From: Onthophagus taurus
Lineage: Eukaryota > Arthropoda > Insecta > Coleoptera > Scarabaeidae
Reading direction: 5' to 3'
Assembly: GCF_036711975.1 (NCBI RefSeq)
Contig: NC_091975.1
Coordinates: forward strand, 14,138,501 to 14,202,500
DNA length: 64,000 nucleotides
Below the pieces are notes generated by a model, which worked only from the letters and a program-made list of their open reading frames with translations, was not told where the DNA came from and made no database searches. Positions within the stretch are counted from its first letter, which is position 1. Each line of letters starts with the position of its first letter. The translations under genes and the position numbers were made by a program. Below, in pieces: positions 1-8,621 of this stretch.

Positions 1-865
1 CACGTTGGAGCAAGTTGGAGATAAAAAACAAAATGTGCCCAAAACGTGATATTATGGCGATATACGCCTTTCTGAGCCATGTTTGAACTTTCTATCACTT
101 TTGGTTAAGATAAATCTGCTGACCATATTTGTGATATTCAGGCGCCAAATGACATGTTGAACCATGTTGGAGATAAAAAACAAAATGTGCCCAAAACGTG
201 ATATTATGACGTTATACGCCGTTCTGAGCCATGTTTGAACTTTCTATCACTTTTGGTTAAGATAAATCTGCTGACCATATTTGTGATATTCAGGCGCCAA
301 ATGACATGTTGAACCATGTTGGAGATAAAAAACAAAATGTGCCCAAAACGTGATATTATGACGTTATACGCCGTTCTGAGCCATGTTTGAACTTTCTATC
401 ACTTTTGGTTCCGATAATTCTGCTGACCATATTTGTGATATTCAGGCGCCAAATAACATGTTGGAGCAAGTTGGAGATAAAAAACAAAATGTGCCCAAAA
501 CGTGATATTATGACGATATACGCCGTGCAGAGCCATGTTTGAACTTTCTATCACTTTTGGTTCCGATAATTCTGCTGTCCATATTTGTGATATTCAGGCG
601 CCAAATAACACGTTGGAGCAAGTTGGAGATAAAAAACAAAATGTGCCCAAAACGTGATATTATGGCGATATACGCCGTTCTGAGCCATGTTTGAACTTTC
701 TATCACTTTTGGTTAAGATAAATCTGCTGACCATATTTGTGATATTCAGGCGCCCAATGACGTGTTGAACCATGTTGGAGATAAAAAACAAAATGTGCCC
801 AAAACGTGATATTATGACGTTATACGCCTTTCTGATCCATGTTTGAACTTTCTATCACTTTTGGT
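1..865. repeat. 152-bp satellite array, segment 1
   Basis: Tandem head-to-tail monomers of about 152 bp; for example the word gagccatgtttgaac recurs at 74, 226 and 378. Each monomer carries ttctatcacttttggttccg, gtgatattcag and aaaacaaaatgtgcccaaaa. The array is cut at 865/866, where the monomer word cttttggt runs straight into the middle of a Maverick integrase gene, so the left end of element A has been lost here. Confidence 0.95.
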
Positions 866-1355
866 ACTTATTTACAATGTCATCTAAAATATCAATCCAT
901 TTATAATTTCCTCTGTAACTGAATTCTTTCCACATCATATTCTTTAATGTTCTATTTACACGTTCAAGGATGGAAGCTTTCTTTTCGCTATAACTGCTAT
1001 AGTGATTTATTCCATATTTTTTCATCAATTGATTAAAGTTCTTATTAAAGAATTCCTTACCTTGATCAGTTTGTAAATTCGTTGGTCTAATATTTTTAAA
1101 TATTTTTTCGACAGCATTAGAAATTTCATGTCCCGACTTGTTCTTTACAGGAATGGCCCATACGAACTTTGAGAAACAGTTTATCATTATTAAAATGTAT
1201 TTAAAGTTATCGTTTTCGTTTGCATACGGAATCATTTCAACCAAATCAGCTTGAAATAAATCGTTTAAAGATTTTAATATAACTTTTCTTCTAGGGAAAT
1301 TGATGCGTGATCCTTTATGAATTTCCTCTACTACTTGTCGCTTCTCATTAGACAT
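866..1355 (-). pseudogene. Truncated Maverick integrase (A)
   Basis: The N-terminal half of a retroviral-type (rve, DDE) integrase, starting with an ATG at 1355. The acidic residues lie in FQADLVEM, LQTDQGKEFF and ASILERVNRT, as in the 307-residue copy in element C. The frame runs into satellite at 866 and stops at 855, so the C-terminal SH3-like and chromodomain parts are missing. A separate C-terminal piece occurs 14 kb away on the other strand (14858-15140). Integration of linear element DNA is the family role; this copy cannot be functional. Confidence 0.9.
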
Positions 1356-1358
1356 AAT

Positions 1359-2216
1359 TTATTTGATAATATTTGCTTCTCGTAATTCTTCAATTATAGA
1401 ATTAATTTCGTTTATAACACCAGTATTGCCTGCTTCGTGTGATGCAAGTAAAAGTCTAAGTCTATCTACAAGTTCATTAGGGTCATCCCAGTATGTATAT
1501 TCTACATTTTTATCAACATATGACATTAACATCCCAGCACCTTCCTTATTTGCTAGAGGAGCTAAAATTTTTACGTATTTCTTTAATTTACTAGCATTAA
1601 GTTGCGCATCAGGTAGATAATAACGTTTGTGTGCGTTGGTTTTTAGTACAATATCTGTGTATTTTTTTCTATCTTGTTCTGTATATTTTCGAGGATTTTT
1701 CATAAATAAAAGTTCATATAAACCACGTGTTCCCTTATACGTTTGACTTTTAACAATAATATTACCTGTCGTTGATATTGATAATGGTGAATTTCCAATA
1801 AATAGTTTTCCTTTTTGAGGATCATGTCTTACACCATACTTATGATCAAATTTATTCTGTTTCTGTTCATCTTGTATGTTTTTAAGGTATTTTTTAGCAA
1901 CAGTTGATCCATCATCATCATCATCATCATCATCTGTACCACAAGTATCATCATCATTATTACTATAATCAGTGTCTATTGATTGATTTTCATTTAAATT
2001 TAATGTAGGAGTGGTTTTTTCTTCATCATCATCATCATCTTTGTTGTTAGTTTTTCCACTATTTTTATCTAATTTTGTTTGAATAATCTTTAGTTGTTTA
2101 GTAATAGGTGAGAACATTCGTTCTTTTATTATTTCACCATGTTTTAGGATATCAAGTTTATTCTTAATATCACGTCTTTTTGCAAATAGTTTTCTTGTAA
2201 TTTGTTTCTCTTTCAT
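1359..2216 (-). CDS. Conserved Maverick protein, unknown function (A)
   Basis: 285 residues. Homologues lie in the same position in element B (30154-31107) and element C (57272-58438). The shared features are a basic N-terminus (QITRKLFAKRRDIKNKL), an acidic linker of Asp runs (residues about 60-105), a central KGTRGLYELLF segment, and a strongly conserved C-terminus (YWDDPNELVDRLRLLLAS, then AGN...EINSIIEELREA.II). It lies between integrase and ATPase on the same strand, only a few bases from the integrase start. I do not recognise a catalytic motif; a virion or packaging-associated role is a guess from position. The Asp runs are longer than in B. Confidence 0.8.
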   Translation of the reverse strand: MKEKQITRKLFAKRRDIKNKLDILKHGEIIKERMFSPITKQLKIIQTKLDKNSGKTNNKDDDDDEEKTTPTLNLNENQSIDTDYSNNDDDTCGTDDDDDDDDGSTVAKKYLKNIQDEQKQNKFDHKYGVRHDPQKGKLFIGNSPLSISTTGNIIVKSQTYKGTRGLYELLFMKNPRKYTEQDRKKYTDIVLKTNAHKRYYLPDAQLNASKLKKYVKILAPLANKEGAGMLMSYVDKNVEYTYWDDPNELVDRLRLLLASHEAGNTGVINEINSIIEELREANIIK

Positions 2217-2271
2217 AATAGTTCGTTTCTAAATACAATGGCGTTTGGAGTAATAATGAAATTATTTTTGA

Positions 2272-2964
2272 TCAACCTGGTAATATAAAGTTATCGAATC
2301 CCTTTCGATACCTCCCACCGTTTAAGGGACAATCCTTAAAAATCGATAAAAATTGAAATGCATCTTGCCAACATAAATTGCACATATCTTTAAATTTGTC
2401 AAACACCATATCGGCACCTACATGATCGCTGTAAACGTGTCTTAAATTTAGATCATCCTGTTTAAATAAGACAATAAAATTTGTGTTATCTCTTATTAAA
2501 TGCTTCGGTACTTTAGCGTACGTTTGCGATAAGTAAAAACAATCGATATGGTTATGACGACCCATACTAAAGTATTCTCGCATAATATTTTGATTATCGC
2601 AAGAAACATCATCAAAAATCATTATCGAATTAGGTAATGCCTCGTTGGGATGTAAAATGTTTTCATTAGTAGTAAATGAATTGAATGTTATTCCTTTTAT
2701 TGGTTTTAATAGTCGTTCTAAATAGACATATTTTGGTTGATAAGCCGATCTCGAGTATAAATAAATGTTTTCAAATTTTAAACCATTCTTATGTTCAATT
2801 AGTGTAATTAACGTGTTTGTTTTTCCACAATTTGATGGACCAATGATCATTGATCGTATAGTTGATGGTAAAAGGATTCCATGTTTGTTCTTGTTTTTAA
2901 TTTCACCCGCGTCACGATCATGATTTTCAACATTCAAAGAAACTTTTTGTGGTACTACTTTCAT
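2272..2964 (-). CDS. FtsK/HerA-type packaging ATPase (A)
   Basis: 230 residues, homologous to the A32-like DNA-packaging ATPases of Polintons, adintoviruses and large DNA viruses. Walker A is GPSNCGKT (about residues 42-49); Walker B is IMIFDDVSCD. The segments YFSMGRHNHIDCFYLSQTY and HLIRDNTNFIVLFKQDDLNLRH are shared with the copies in B and C. It would pump element DNA into the capsid. The start at 2964 (MKVV...) matches the start of the other copies, and 75 bp separate it from the rightward phospholipase gene, implying a divergent promoter. The frame is intact although neighbours are broken. Confidence 0.92.
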   Translation of the reverse strand: MKVVPQKVSLNVENHDRDAGEIKNKNKHGILLPSTIRSMIIGPSNCGKTNTLITLIEHKNGLKFENIYLYSRSAYQPKYVYLERLLKPIKGITFNSFTTNENILHPNEALPNSIMIFDDVSCDNQNIMREYFSMGRHNHIDCFYLSQTYAKVPKHLIRDNTNFIVLFKQDDLNLRHVYSDHVGADMVFDKFKDMCNLCWQDAFQFLSIFKDCPLNGGRYRKGFDNFILPG

Positions 2965-3039
2965 TGTGCACGAATATAAAATAACGAAATAAACGTTTAA
3001 CCTTTTATTTATTAATCTACAATTGACCTGTGAAGTGTA

Positions 3040-3258
3040 ATGAAGGTATATTTAGGAAGCGGATTGGTAAATAGTGTTATTAATGCTTTGCCGTTTGAAC
3101 TACATATACCTGGTTATAATTATTGTGGACCTGGAACAAAACTTGAAAAGCGATTAGGAAGAGGTGATTCCGGTGTAAATAAATTAGATGAAGCTTGTAA
3201 AGAACACGATATAGCCTATACATTGGATAAAGACTTGAAAAGACGTCACGAGAAATAA
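3040..3258 (+). pseudogene. Phospholipase A2 domain, truncated (A)
   Basis: Parvovirus VP1-type phospholipase A2: calcium loop YNYCGPGT, then a KRLGRGDSG segment and the catalytic EHDIAY. In other viruses this domain is carried by a minor capsid protein and opens endosomal membranes during entry. Compared with element B (31931-32785) the frame stops right after the RRHEK segment. A one-base shift would connect it to the charged reading frame at 3309-3716 instead of the normal C-terminal core region, so the gene is broken or rearranged. Confidence 0.85.
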
Positions 3259-3308
3259 GCAAAGTTGTAGAAGAAGTTCAGAATAGTATAGAAAATAGTT
3301 TGCGTAAT

Positions 3309-3716
3309 GTTATGAAACCTCATCCTCCTCATCCAAAACCAAAAGTTAGAAAACGAAAAATTGGTAGCAATAAGAAAGAGAAAACACTTATGACAAACGA
3401 AATTTTAACTCCAGCAATGTTACAAATATTAAATAAACAAAAACAAAGGGAGATAGAAGATATGGATGTAGATACTACATTAAGTAACTTTAAACGAAAA
3501 AGAAGTGATAATGAAAGTGAAGATATTGATGAGAAGAAAAAAATTAAACTATCAAATAATAATGAAACAGTTAAATCTAATGTAAAGCGTTTACGAGATG
3601 AATCGGATGATAGTATACATTATACAAAAAGAACTAAAACAAACTTTAAACGTAAATTTAAAGAGGATGATGATGATGATGATGATGATGATAATATAAA
3701 AAGAATAAAGCAATAG
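3309..3716 (+). CDS. Lys/Asp-rich frame replacing the phospholipase tail (A)
   Basis: About 136 residues without homology in B or C. It contains several bipartite basic stretches (KVRKRK, FKRKRS, KRTKTNFKRKFK) and ends in an Asp9 run (GAT repeats). The open frame extends upstream of its first ATG into the phospholipase region in another frame, so it may be a frameshifted tail rather than a separate gene. Nuclear or DNA-binding character is suggested by composition only. Confidence 0.35.
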   Translation, partial: VMKPHPPHPKPKVRKRKIGSNKKEKTLMTNEILTPAMLQILNKQKQREIEDMDVDTTLSNFKRKRSDNESEDIDEKKKIKLSNNNETVKSNVKRLRDESDDSIHYTKRTKTNFKRKFKEDDDDDDDDDNIKRIKQ

Positions 3717-3826
3717 TTATATTTTTAAATTACAATAGTCTTATTTCATCCTTATTAGTGAGTGGATGGTTTCTAAGATGAAAAAAAAAACAATGTTGTA
3801 AATCTAAAAAGAAAACCCTTAATCAA

Positions 3827-4079
3827 TTGGGTAAGGTGATTAATACAATAAAGAAACGTATTATTCGAGAGCAACCAAAAGATGTTAATACTGCTGTACG
3901 GATTGCTAGTAAAGCGAGTAGGAAATTTAAATCAAAAATGAAAACAGATTGGAAAAAAAAAAGGATAATACCGATTCCCAAGAGGAAAGGGTGCCTACTT
4001 AAAACCATATAAAAGAGGATTAGGACTTTATTTGCATCCACGAGAAGCACAACAACGGTATACAAGAAAAACACAATGA
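3827..4079 (+). pseudogene. Remnant of pVI/core-like C-terminal region (A)
   Basis: Two frames together resemble the C-terminal half of the element B phospholipase/core protein and the separate element C gene 59900-60343. A basic segment (VNTAVRIASKASRKFK) is followed, after a frameshift near 3990, by YLKPYKRGLGLYL, which matches YLKPYKKGLGVFL in C. The hydrophobic Ala/Gly/Leu segment found between them in B and C is absent. The last codon overlaps the protease ATG at 4076. Confidence 0.65.
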
Positions 4080-4460
4080 AAAGAGCACCTCTTACAGATA
4101 TAGATATAAAAAATTATGTAAAAAAATTTCAAATTTCAAAAACCACATTTTCGTGGTGTTTTTATGAAAGATCAACTCCCTCGTAAAATAAGAAAAAAAT
4201 ATGAAAATGGTGTGATTAATTTGGATAATGCTATTGGTCCTGGAACTCATTGGGTTGCATATAAAAAAAGAGGAAATCAAATTGTCTACTTTGATTCGTA
4301 TGGTAATCTTCGACCACCGAGAGAAGTCAAAAACTACTTTAAATCAAATGGAAATGTACAAATCTTCTACAATTATATAAATTATCAAACATTACAGAAA
4401 CCATCTTATAATTGTGGTCACCTATGTATAAAGTTTTTATTAAATAAATTGTATAAATAG
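4076..4460 (+). pseudogene. Adenain-like cysteine protease, frameshifted (A)
   Basis: The start at 4076 gives MKRAPLTDIDI, matching the conserved leader (PLTNLDI, ALTNVDL) of the other copies. A frameshift near 4140 moves the rest to the frame of 4164-4460, which holds GPGTHWVAYKKRG (active-site His), YFDSYGNLRPP (acidic residue) and SYNCGHLCIKFLL (catalytic Cys): the His-Asp-Cys order of adenovirus protease. The family role is maturation of capsid and core proteins. The start overlaps the preceding stop by four bases. Confidence 0.85.
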
Positions 4461-4506
4461 AATAAGCAATTGTCATTCTTTAGCATTTAACATTTATTGT
4501 TAAAAA

Positions 4507-5232
4507 ATGTCATACACGTTCACATTTCATCAAAGATCCTCAATTCTAAGCAATAAATTATACCCACTGATTATTTTAAATGATCAAGATACCTACGTTA
4601 TGGGTCTAGTAAATTTCGTTAGTTATAATTCGATTCCAAACGTTGACATTTTGAATAAAAATTTTTATTATGATGGTAATAAGATGGTTACATTACCTGA
4701 GGGATTATATGAAGTGGAAGATATTAGTGATTATTTACAAAAACATATTGAAGAAATGGAAAAAAAGACCAAACAAACAACAGAAAATACAATTCTACGC
4801 ATATGGACCAATCGAAATACGTTAAAAAGTGAAATTAAATGTAATAAAGAGATAGATTTCACTAAACCAAACAATATTGGAAGTTTATTAGGATTTCATA
4901 ACAAAATATTATCCAAGAATATTAGACACCAATCAGATACACCTGTAAATATTTTTCAAATTAATTCTATTAATGTGGAATGTAATTTGATTACAAATTC
5001 TTACAACAATGATCACCCAATGCATATTTTACATGTGTTCTACCCAACCGTAATGCCTGGTACAAAAATTGTTGAGAATCCTAATAATGTTATCTATTTA
5101 CCAATCAATACTACGTATATTAGTGAAATTATACTTAAAATAACTGACCAAGATGGAAACCTGATTAATTTCAACAGTGAAGTGATAACAGTAAGACTTC
5201 ATCTAAAGTGTGTATCTAGAAATGGTGTTTAG
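4507..5232 (+). CDS. Penton-like minor capsid protein (A)
   Basis: 241 residues, co-linear with B 33165-33941 and C 60710-61417. The shared signature is a start rich in aromatic and Ser residues, Y.P.I.L......GL..F..YNSIPN, LPEGLYEVEDI, NNIGSLLGF, NSI.VECN, HILHVFYPTV.PG, and a final ITVRLHLK. Mavericks carry such a single jelly-roll protein between protease and major capsid as the vertex (penton) protein; I infer that assignment from length and gene order. The frame is complete. Confidence 0.8.
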   Translation: MSYTFTFHQRSSILSNKLYPLIILNDQDTYVMGLVNFVSYNSIPNVDILNKNFYYDGNKMVTLPEGLYEVEDISDYLQKHIEEMEKKTKQTTENTILRIWTNRNTLKSEIKCNKEIDFTKPNNIGSLLGFHNKILSKNIRHQSDTPVNIFQINSINVECNLITNSYNNDHPMHILHVFYPTVMPGTKIVENPNNVIYLPINTTYISEIILKITDQDGNLINFNSEVITVRLHLKCVSRNGV

Positions 5233-5398
5233 GTATCAAAATAACAACTCTAGTATTTTAAAAAGTAATAACACTATAAAGCGATATCACAACAACAATA
5301 AAACAACCAGTGTGAAAAGAAAGCGCAAAGTGTTAACAGCATCTAATAAAAAATTCTTACGTTCCTTGGGATTTAAAATTCAAAATGAGTTTCAGTAA
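5222..5398 (+). CDS. Small conserved peptide before the capsid gene (A)
   Basis: 58 residues from ATG 5222, overlapping the end of the penton gene and the start of the capsid gene (5385). Asn/Lys-rich and basic, ending RKVLTASNKKFLRSLGFKI. Elements B (33941-34141) and C (61407-61541) carry peptides in exactly this slot with the same tail pattern N-x-x-F-L-x-x-L-G. A small basic virion or core peptide comparable to adenovirus pX is possible but unproven. Confidence 0.7.
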   Translation: MVFRYQNNNSSILKSNNTIKRYHNNNKTTSVKRKRKVLTASNKKFLRSLGFKIQNEFQ

Positions 5399-6617
5399 TT
5401 TAAGGGTTGGAGAAGGTGTTTTTTCAGATAATTCAATTGTAAATTGTGAATACCACTCTCATCAACCTTACGCGGCTACAACCTTCAATAATAACGATGA
5501 AATACGTATTCCAATTCAAACACAAGACGTGTACACATTACCTTCACAAAGCTATTTATATGTAGAAGGTAAGTTATTAAAGGATGATGGTAAAACGATT
5601 AGTAAGGATTTACACTTTGTAAATAATGGGATTACATTTTTATTTGATGAAATTCGTTATGAACTAGCTGGAACTGCAATTGATCGTACACGTAATCCCG
5701 GTATAACAACAACCTTAAAAACATTTGCTTCTTACACGGTGAACCAATGTACTAGATTGGAAAATGCCGGTTGGAATCATACACAACATCCACAAATAAA
5801 TAATAAAAATGGTTATTTCAGTGTATGTATTCCATTATCAATGTTATTAGGATTTGCTGAGGATTTTCCTAAGATTATTATGAACGTGCGACAAGAACTT
5901 GTATTAATACGAAGTAATACAGATCTGAATTGTGTTATTAATGTACCCGTTACGGGTACTGATAAACCTAAAATTGACATTACTAAGATTATGTGGAAAA
6001 TGCCGCACGTTGCTGTAGCAGATATTGAAAAATTACGACTTATGAAATATATTGATAAGGATTTAGAGGTGGCGTTTAGAAGTTGGGAATTACAAGAACT
6101 CCCCCTATTACAAACGAGCACAAGGCATACATGGACTGTAAAGACGACCAGCCAATTAGAAAAACCGCGATTTATAATTTTCGCACTCCAAACAGATAGA
6201 AAAAATTCTACCGGTAAATCAATGAGTGAATTCGATGATTGCAATTTAACAAATGTAAAGTTATATTTAAACTCTGACGTCTATCCTTACGATAACATGA
6301 ATTTAAATTTTGAAAAAAATCAATGGTCTATCTTATATGAAATGTATGCGCAATTTCAAAAGTCCTACTACTTTAAAAATGGAAGTGATGGTGGGGTAGA
6401 ACCGTGTCTTTCGCCTATAAATTTTAAACACTTTGGACCGTTTGTAGTAATAGATTGTAGTCATCAATCTGAAGCTGTGAAGACTGGTGCAGTTGATATT
6501 CGGTTAGAGTTCGAAACCTCTCAAAACGTCCCAGATAAAACAACTGCCTATTGTCTTATTCTACACGATAGACTTATAAAGTACAATCCGTTAACTAGTG
6601 TAATAAAAATCTTTTAA
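5385..6617 (+). CDS. Hexon-like major capsid protein (A)
   Basis: 410 residues, equal in length to the B copy (34095-35327) and close to C (61550-62752, 400 residues), with A and C most alike (SHQPYAATTFNNNDEIRIP, QQDVYTLPSQS type segments, ADIEKLRLM, QLEKPRFIIFALQTDRK, YCLILHDR). This is the double jelly-roll capsid protein of the Polinton/adintovirus group. It starts inside the preceding small gene and is followed 11 bp later by the next gene. The frame is intact, unusual for an otherwise decayed element. Confidence 0.88.
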   Translation: MSFSNLRVGEGVFSDNSIVNCEYHSHQPYAATTFNNNDEIRIPIQTQDVYTLPSQSYLYVEGKLLKDDGKTISKDLHFVNNGITFLFDEIRYELAGTAIDRTRNPGITTTLKTFASYTVNQCTRLENAGWNHTQHPQINNKNGYFSVCIPLSMLLGFAEDFPKIIMNVRQELVLIRSNTDLNCVINVPVTGTDKPKIDITKIMWKMPHVAVADIEKLRLMKYIDKDLEVAFRSWELQELPLLQTSTRHTWTVKTTSQLEKPRFIIFALQTDRKNSTGKSMSEFDDCNLTNVKLYLNSDVYPYDNMNLNFEKNQWSILYEMYAQFQKSYYFKNGSDGGVEPCLSPINFKHFGPFVVIDCSHQSEAVKTGAVDIRLEFETSQNVPDKTTAYCLILHDRLIKYNPLTSVIKIF

Positions 6618-6628
6618 AAAAAATAAAA

Positions 6629-7123
6629 ATGTTTGTCATTGACTTTCAAGGATTTCAATACGGACAAAGTGAAGTATATATTAGAGAATTTTCAATTTAT
6701 GATGTTAAAAAAAATGTTGATTATCATACCTTTGTACGGTTACCGTATCAAGTGTCATGGTTTAATAATAAAATTCAAAGACATTTCGAATGGTTAAGAT
6801 GTAATTGTCATGGATTGAATTGGAATCGTGATCTGGACAACGAACACAACTTTTGGCTTATCGAAGCTGATGAAATAAATAATTATATTAGAAATATTGT
6901 TGGAGATGGTATTATCTTAGTTAAAGGACTCAACAAGAAAAATCGATTAAAGAAAATTGTTTCAGAAAATATTATAATAGATGTAGAGAAATTTAATTGT
7001 TCAAATTTTGAAGAGTTACGTAAAAAAAGTTCAGTTAATTATCACTGTAATGGTCATTCAATTAATTCATTAAATTGCTCTTTAATGAATGTACATTTGT
7101 TATATAATTGGTTTACACAATAA
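6629..7123 (+). CDS. Conserved Maverick protein downstream of capsid (A)
   Basis: 164 residues, homologous to B 35401-35889. Conserved features: an opening (V)-D-x-Q-G-F, R/K-E-F, a HGL(N)W-like segment, (F/L)VKG-x-x-K-K, an acidic D/E patch, and the ending CSL-x-NV-x-L-L. Several spaced acidic residues and the conserved lysine make a nuclease-like fold possible, but I see no diagnostic motif. It lies directly after the capsid in A and B and is missing from C. Confidence 0.65.
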   Translation: MFVIDFQGFQYGQSEVYIREFSIYDVKKNVDYHTFVRLPYQVSWFNNKIQRHFEWLRCNCHGLNWNRDLDNEHNFWLIEADEINNYIRNIVGDGIILVKGLNKKNRLKKIVSENIIIDVEKFNCSNFEELRKKSSVNYHCNGHSINSLNCSLMNVHLLYNWFTQ

Positions 7124-7237
7124 AAAAAAAATTTTTTTTTATTTAATTCTGTTTTTATTTTTTTTTTTTTTTTTCACGTTACATTGATCATCCTTATCTA
7201 ACACTACTTTACTATAAAAAGCCTGCTTCTGTTCTTT

Positions 7238-7981
7238 TTATTTACTTCTACTTTTTAAAAAATTTTTCACGTTACATTGATCATCCTCATCTAATACTAC
7301 TACTTTATTACAAAAATCCTGCAAGTCATCATGGAAACCGGCATCGTCGTCGTCGTTGTTGTTAGCAAATGTGACTTTCCTCTTTTTAGTAATACTGTTT
7401 TGTTCTTCTTGTTTACCATCATCATCATCATCATCATCATCATCACTCAAATTAACTAGAGCCATTCCTTTTTGTGATGATGATGATGATGATGGTTGTG
7501 GTGGTTGTCTCTTAAAATTTTTTCGAAGAGTATCAAAATCCAACTGCAGTTTTTTCTTTTTCTCCCCTTCTACATCTTCGTGGTGGCTTTGTTGTTGTTG
7601 TTGTTGACTCTCAATTTGGGGAAATTGCTCATCCCTCTCAACACTCAAATCAAAGAAATACTTATGCATCGCTGTCGCCAACATTTGTACCTCCACTTCA
7701 TTTTCAACTCCCAACCTTGTATATTGCACTGGGAGGTTTCCAAATTTCCTTTTCAGTGTCTCGTTTTTGGGAGTATACAATAGTGTAACGATTACACACT
7801 GCCCCTTTGTTGTGATACTTTTTAAACCATACCTAATTCAGAATTATTAATAATAAAGGAACAAAAAGAGAAAAGAAACTTACCGGGAGAATAGGTGTTT
7901 ACACACCACGAATAATATTTTTACTGGTATATTTATCATATCAGTACTGGTAATCAGTAAAGTACATGCTGGTGTAGTCAT
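7238..7981 (-). CDS. Two-exon acidic low-complexity protein (A)
   Basis: Exon 1 is 7884-7981 (ATG at 7981), donor gtaagt; exon 2 is 7238-7832, acceptor after aattag. Phase 2 joins cleanly and gives about 230 residues. The exon-2 frame alone has no ATG near its start, so the intron is needed. The protein has Gln6, Ser6, Asp9 and Asp4 runs and basic clusters (KKRKV), as in nuclear regulatory proteins. Function unknown. Its place, leftward between the structural block and the polymerase, equals that of the micro-exon gene of element B (38833-39494). Confidence 0.65.
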
Positions 7982-7989
7982 TTTGTTGT

Positions 7990-8520
7990 TGTAAGTCGAA
8001 TTGTCGAAGCTGTGTCGTAGATATGCTAAATTGGACCGATTGAGAGACATTTATAGGTTGAATAATTTGCTTATTAAGCATAAATGTAGATTATTTTAAT
8101 AAAAGAAATCATAGTTTTGTTAACACATTCGCTATTAATTTAAATTAATCTTAATAAAAAATCATAAATGCAGATTATTTTAACAAAAATCATTTAGTTA
8201 TCTTTTGCTGAGTTATCAATATTTTGTTATTGACACATTCGCTATCAATGTTTCTGTTATTTAAATTAATTGTTATTGTTATTTAATCTTAATCATAAAT
8301 GCAGATTATTTTAACAAAAATCATTTAGTTATCGATGTTTTGTTGATGTGTTCGCTTTCAATTTTTTCTTTTGCAAAACTTATAAAAATCATTTAACGTC
8401 AATACCATTAATAACGATTTGTTATTTCTTGGAAAAATAATTTAACATTATGTAAATTAACCTTTCAACTTATAAACTAAAAAAAAAAAAGTGATTCTAA
8501 TATATATGTGAGTTAGTATT
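7990..8520. repeat. AT-rich intergenic repeats upstream of polymerase A
   Basis: No gene seen. A unit containing cataaatgcagattatttt, aacaaaaatcatttagttatc and a cacattcgctatcaat-like word is repeated about three times between 8080 and 8360. A TATA-like tatatatg near 8503 precedes a short leader exon (8524-8553, ATG plus donor gtaagt) spliced to 8612, ten bases before the polymerase ATG. That leader is out of frame with the polymerase and would act as a short upstream frame. Confidence 0.55.
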
Positions 8521-8621
8521 ATTATGAGCAAACGTAACCCAACAACAACACAGGTAAGTTTTTTTTTACACTTAAACATAATTCAACTTAAACACATTTG
8601 GTTTTAATTAGTTTCCTCATC

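Noticed and set aside
7356-7783. Plus-strand Ser/Cys-rich frames opposite the acidic gene of A
   Set aside because: Antisense shadows of Asp, Ser and Gln repeat codons.
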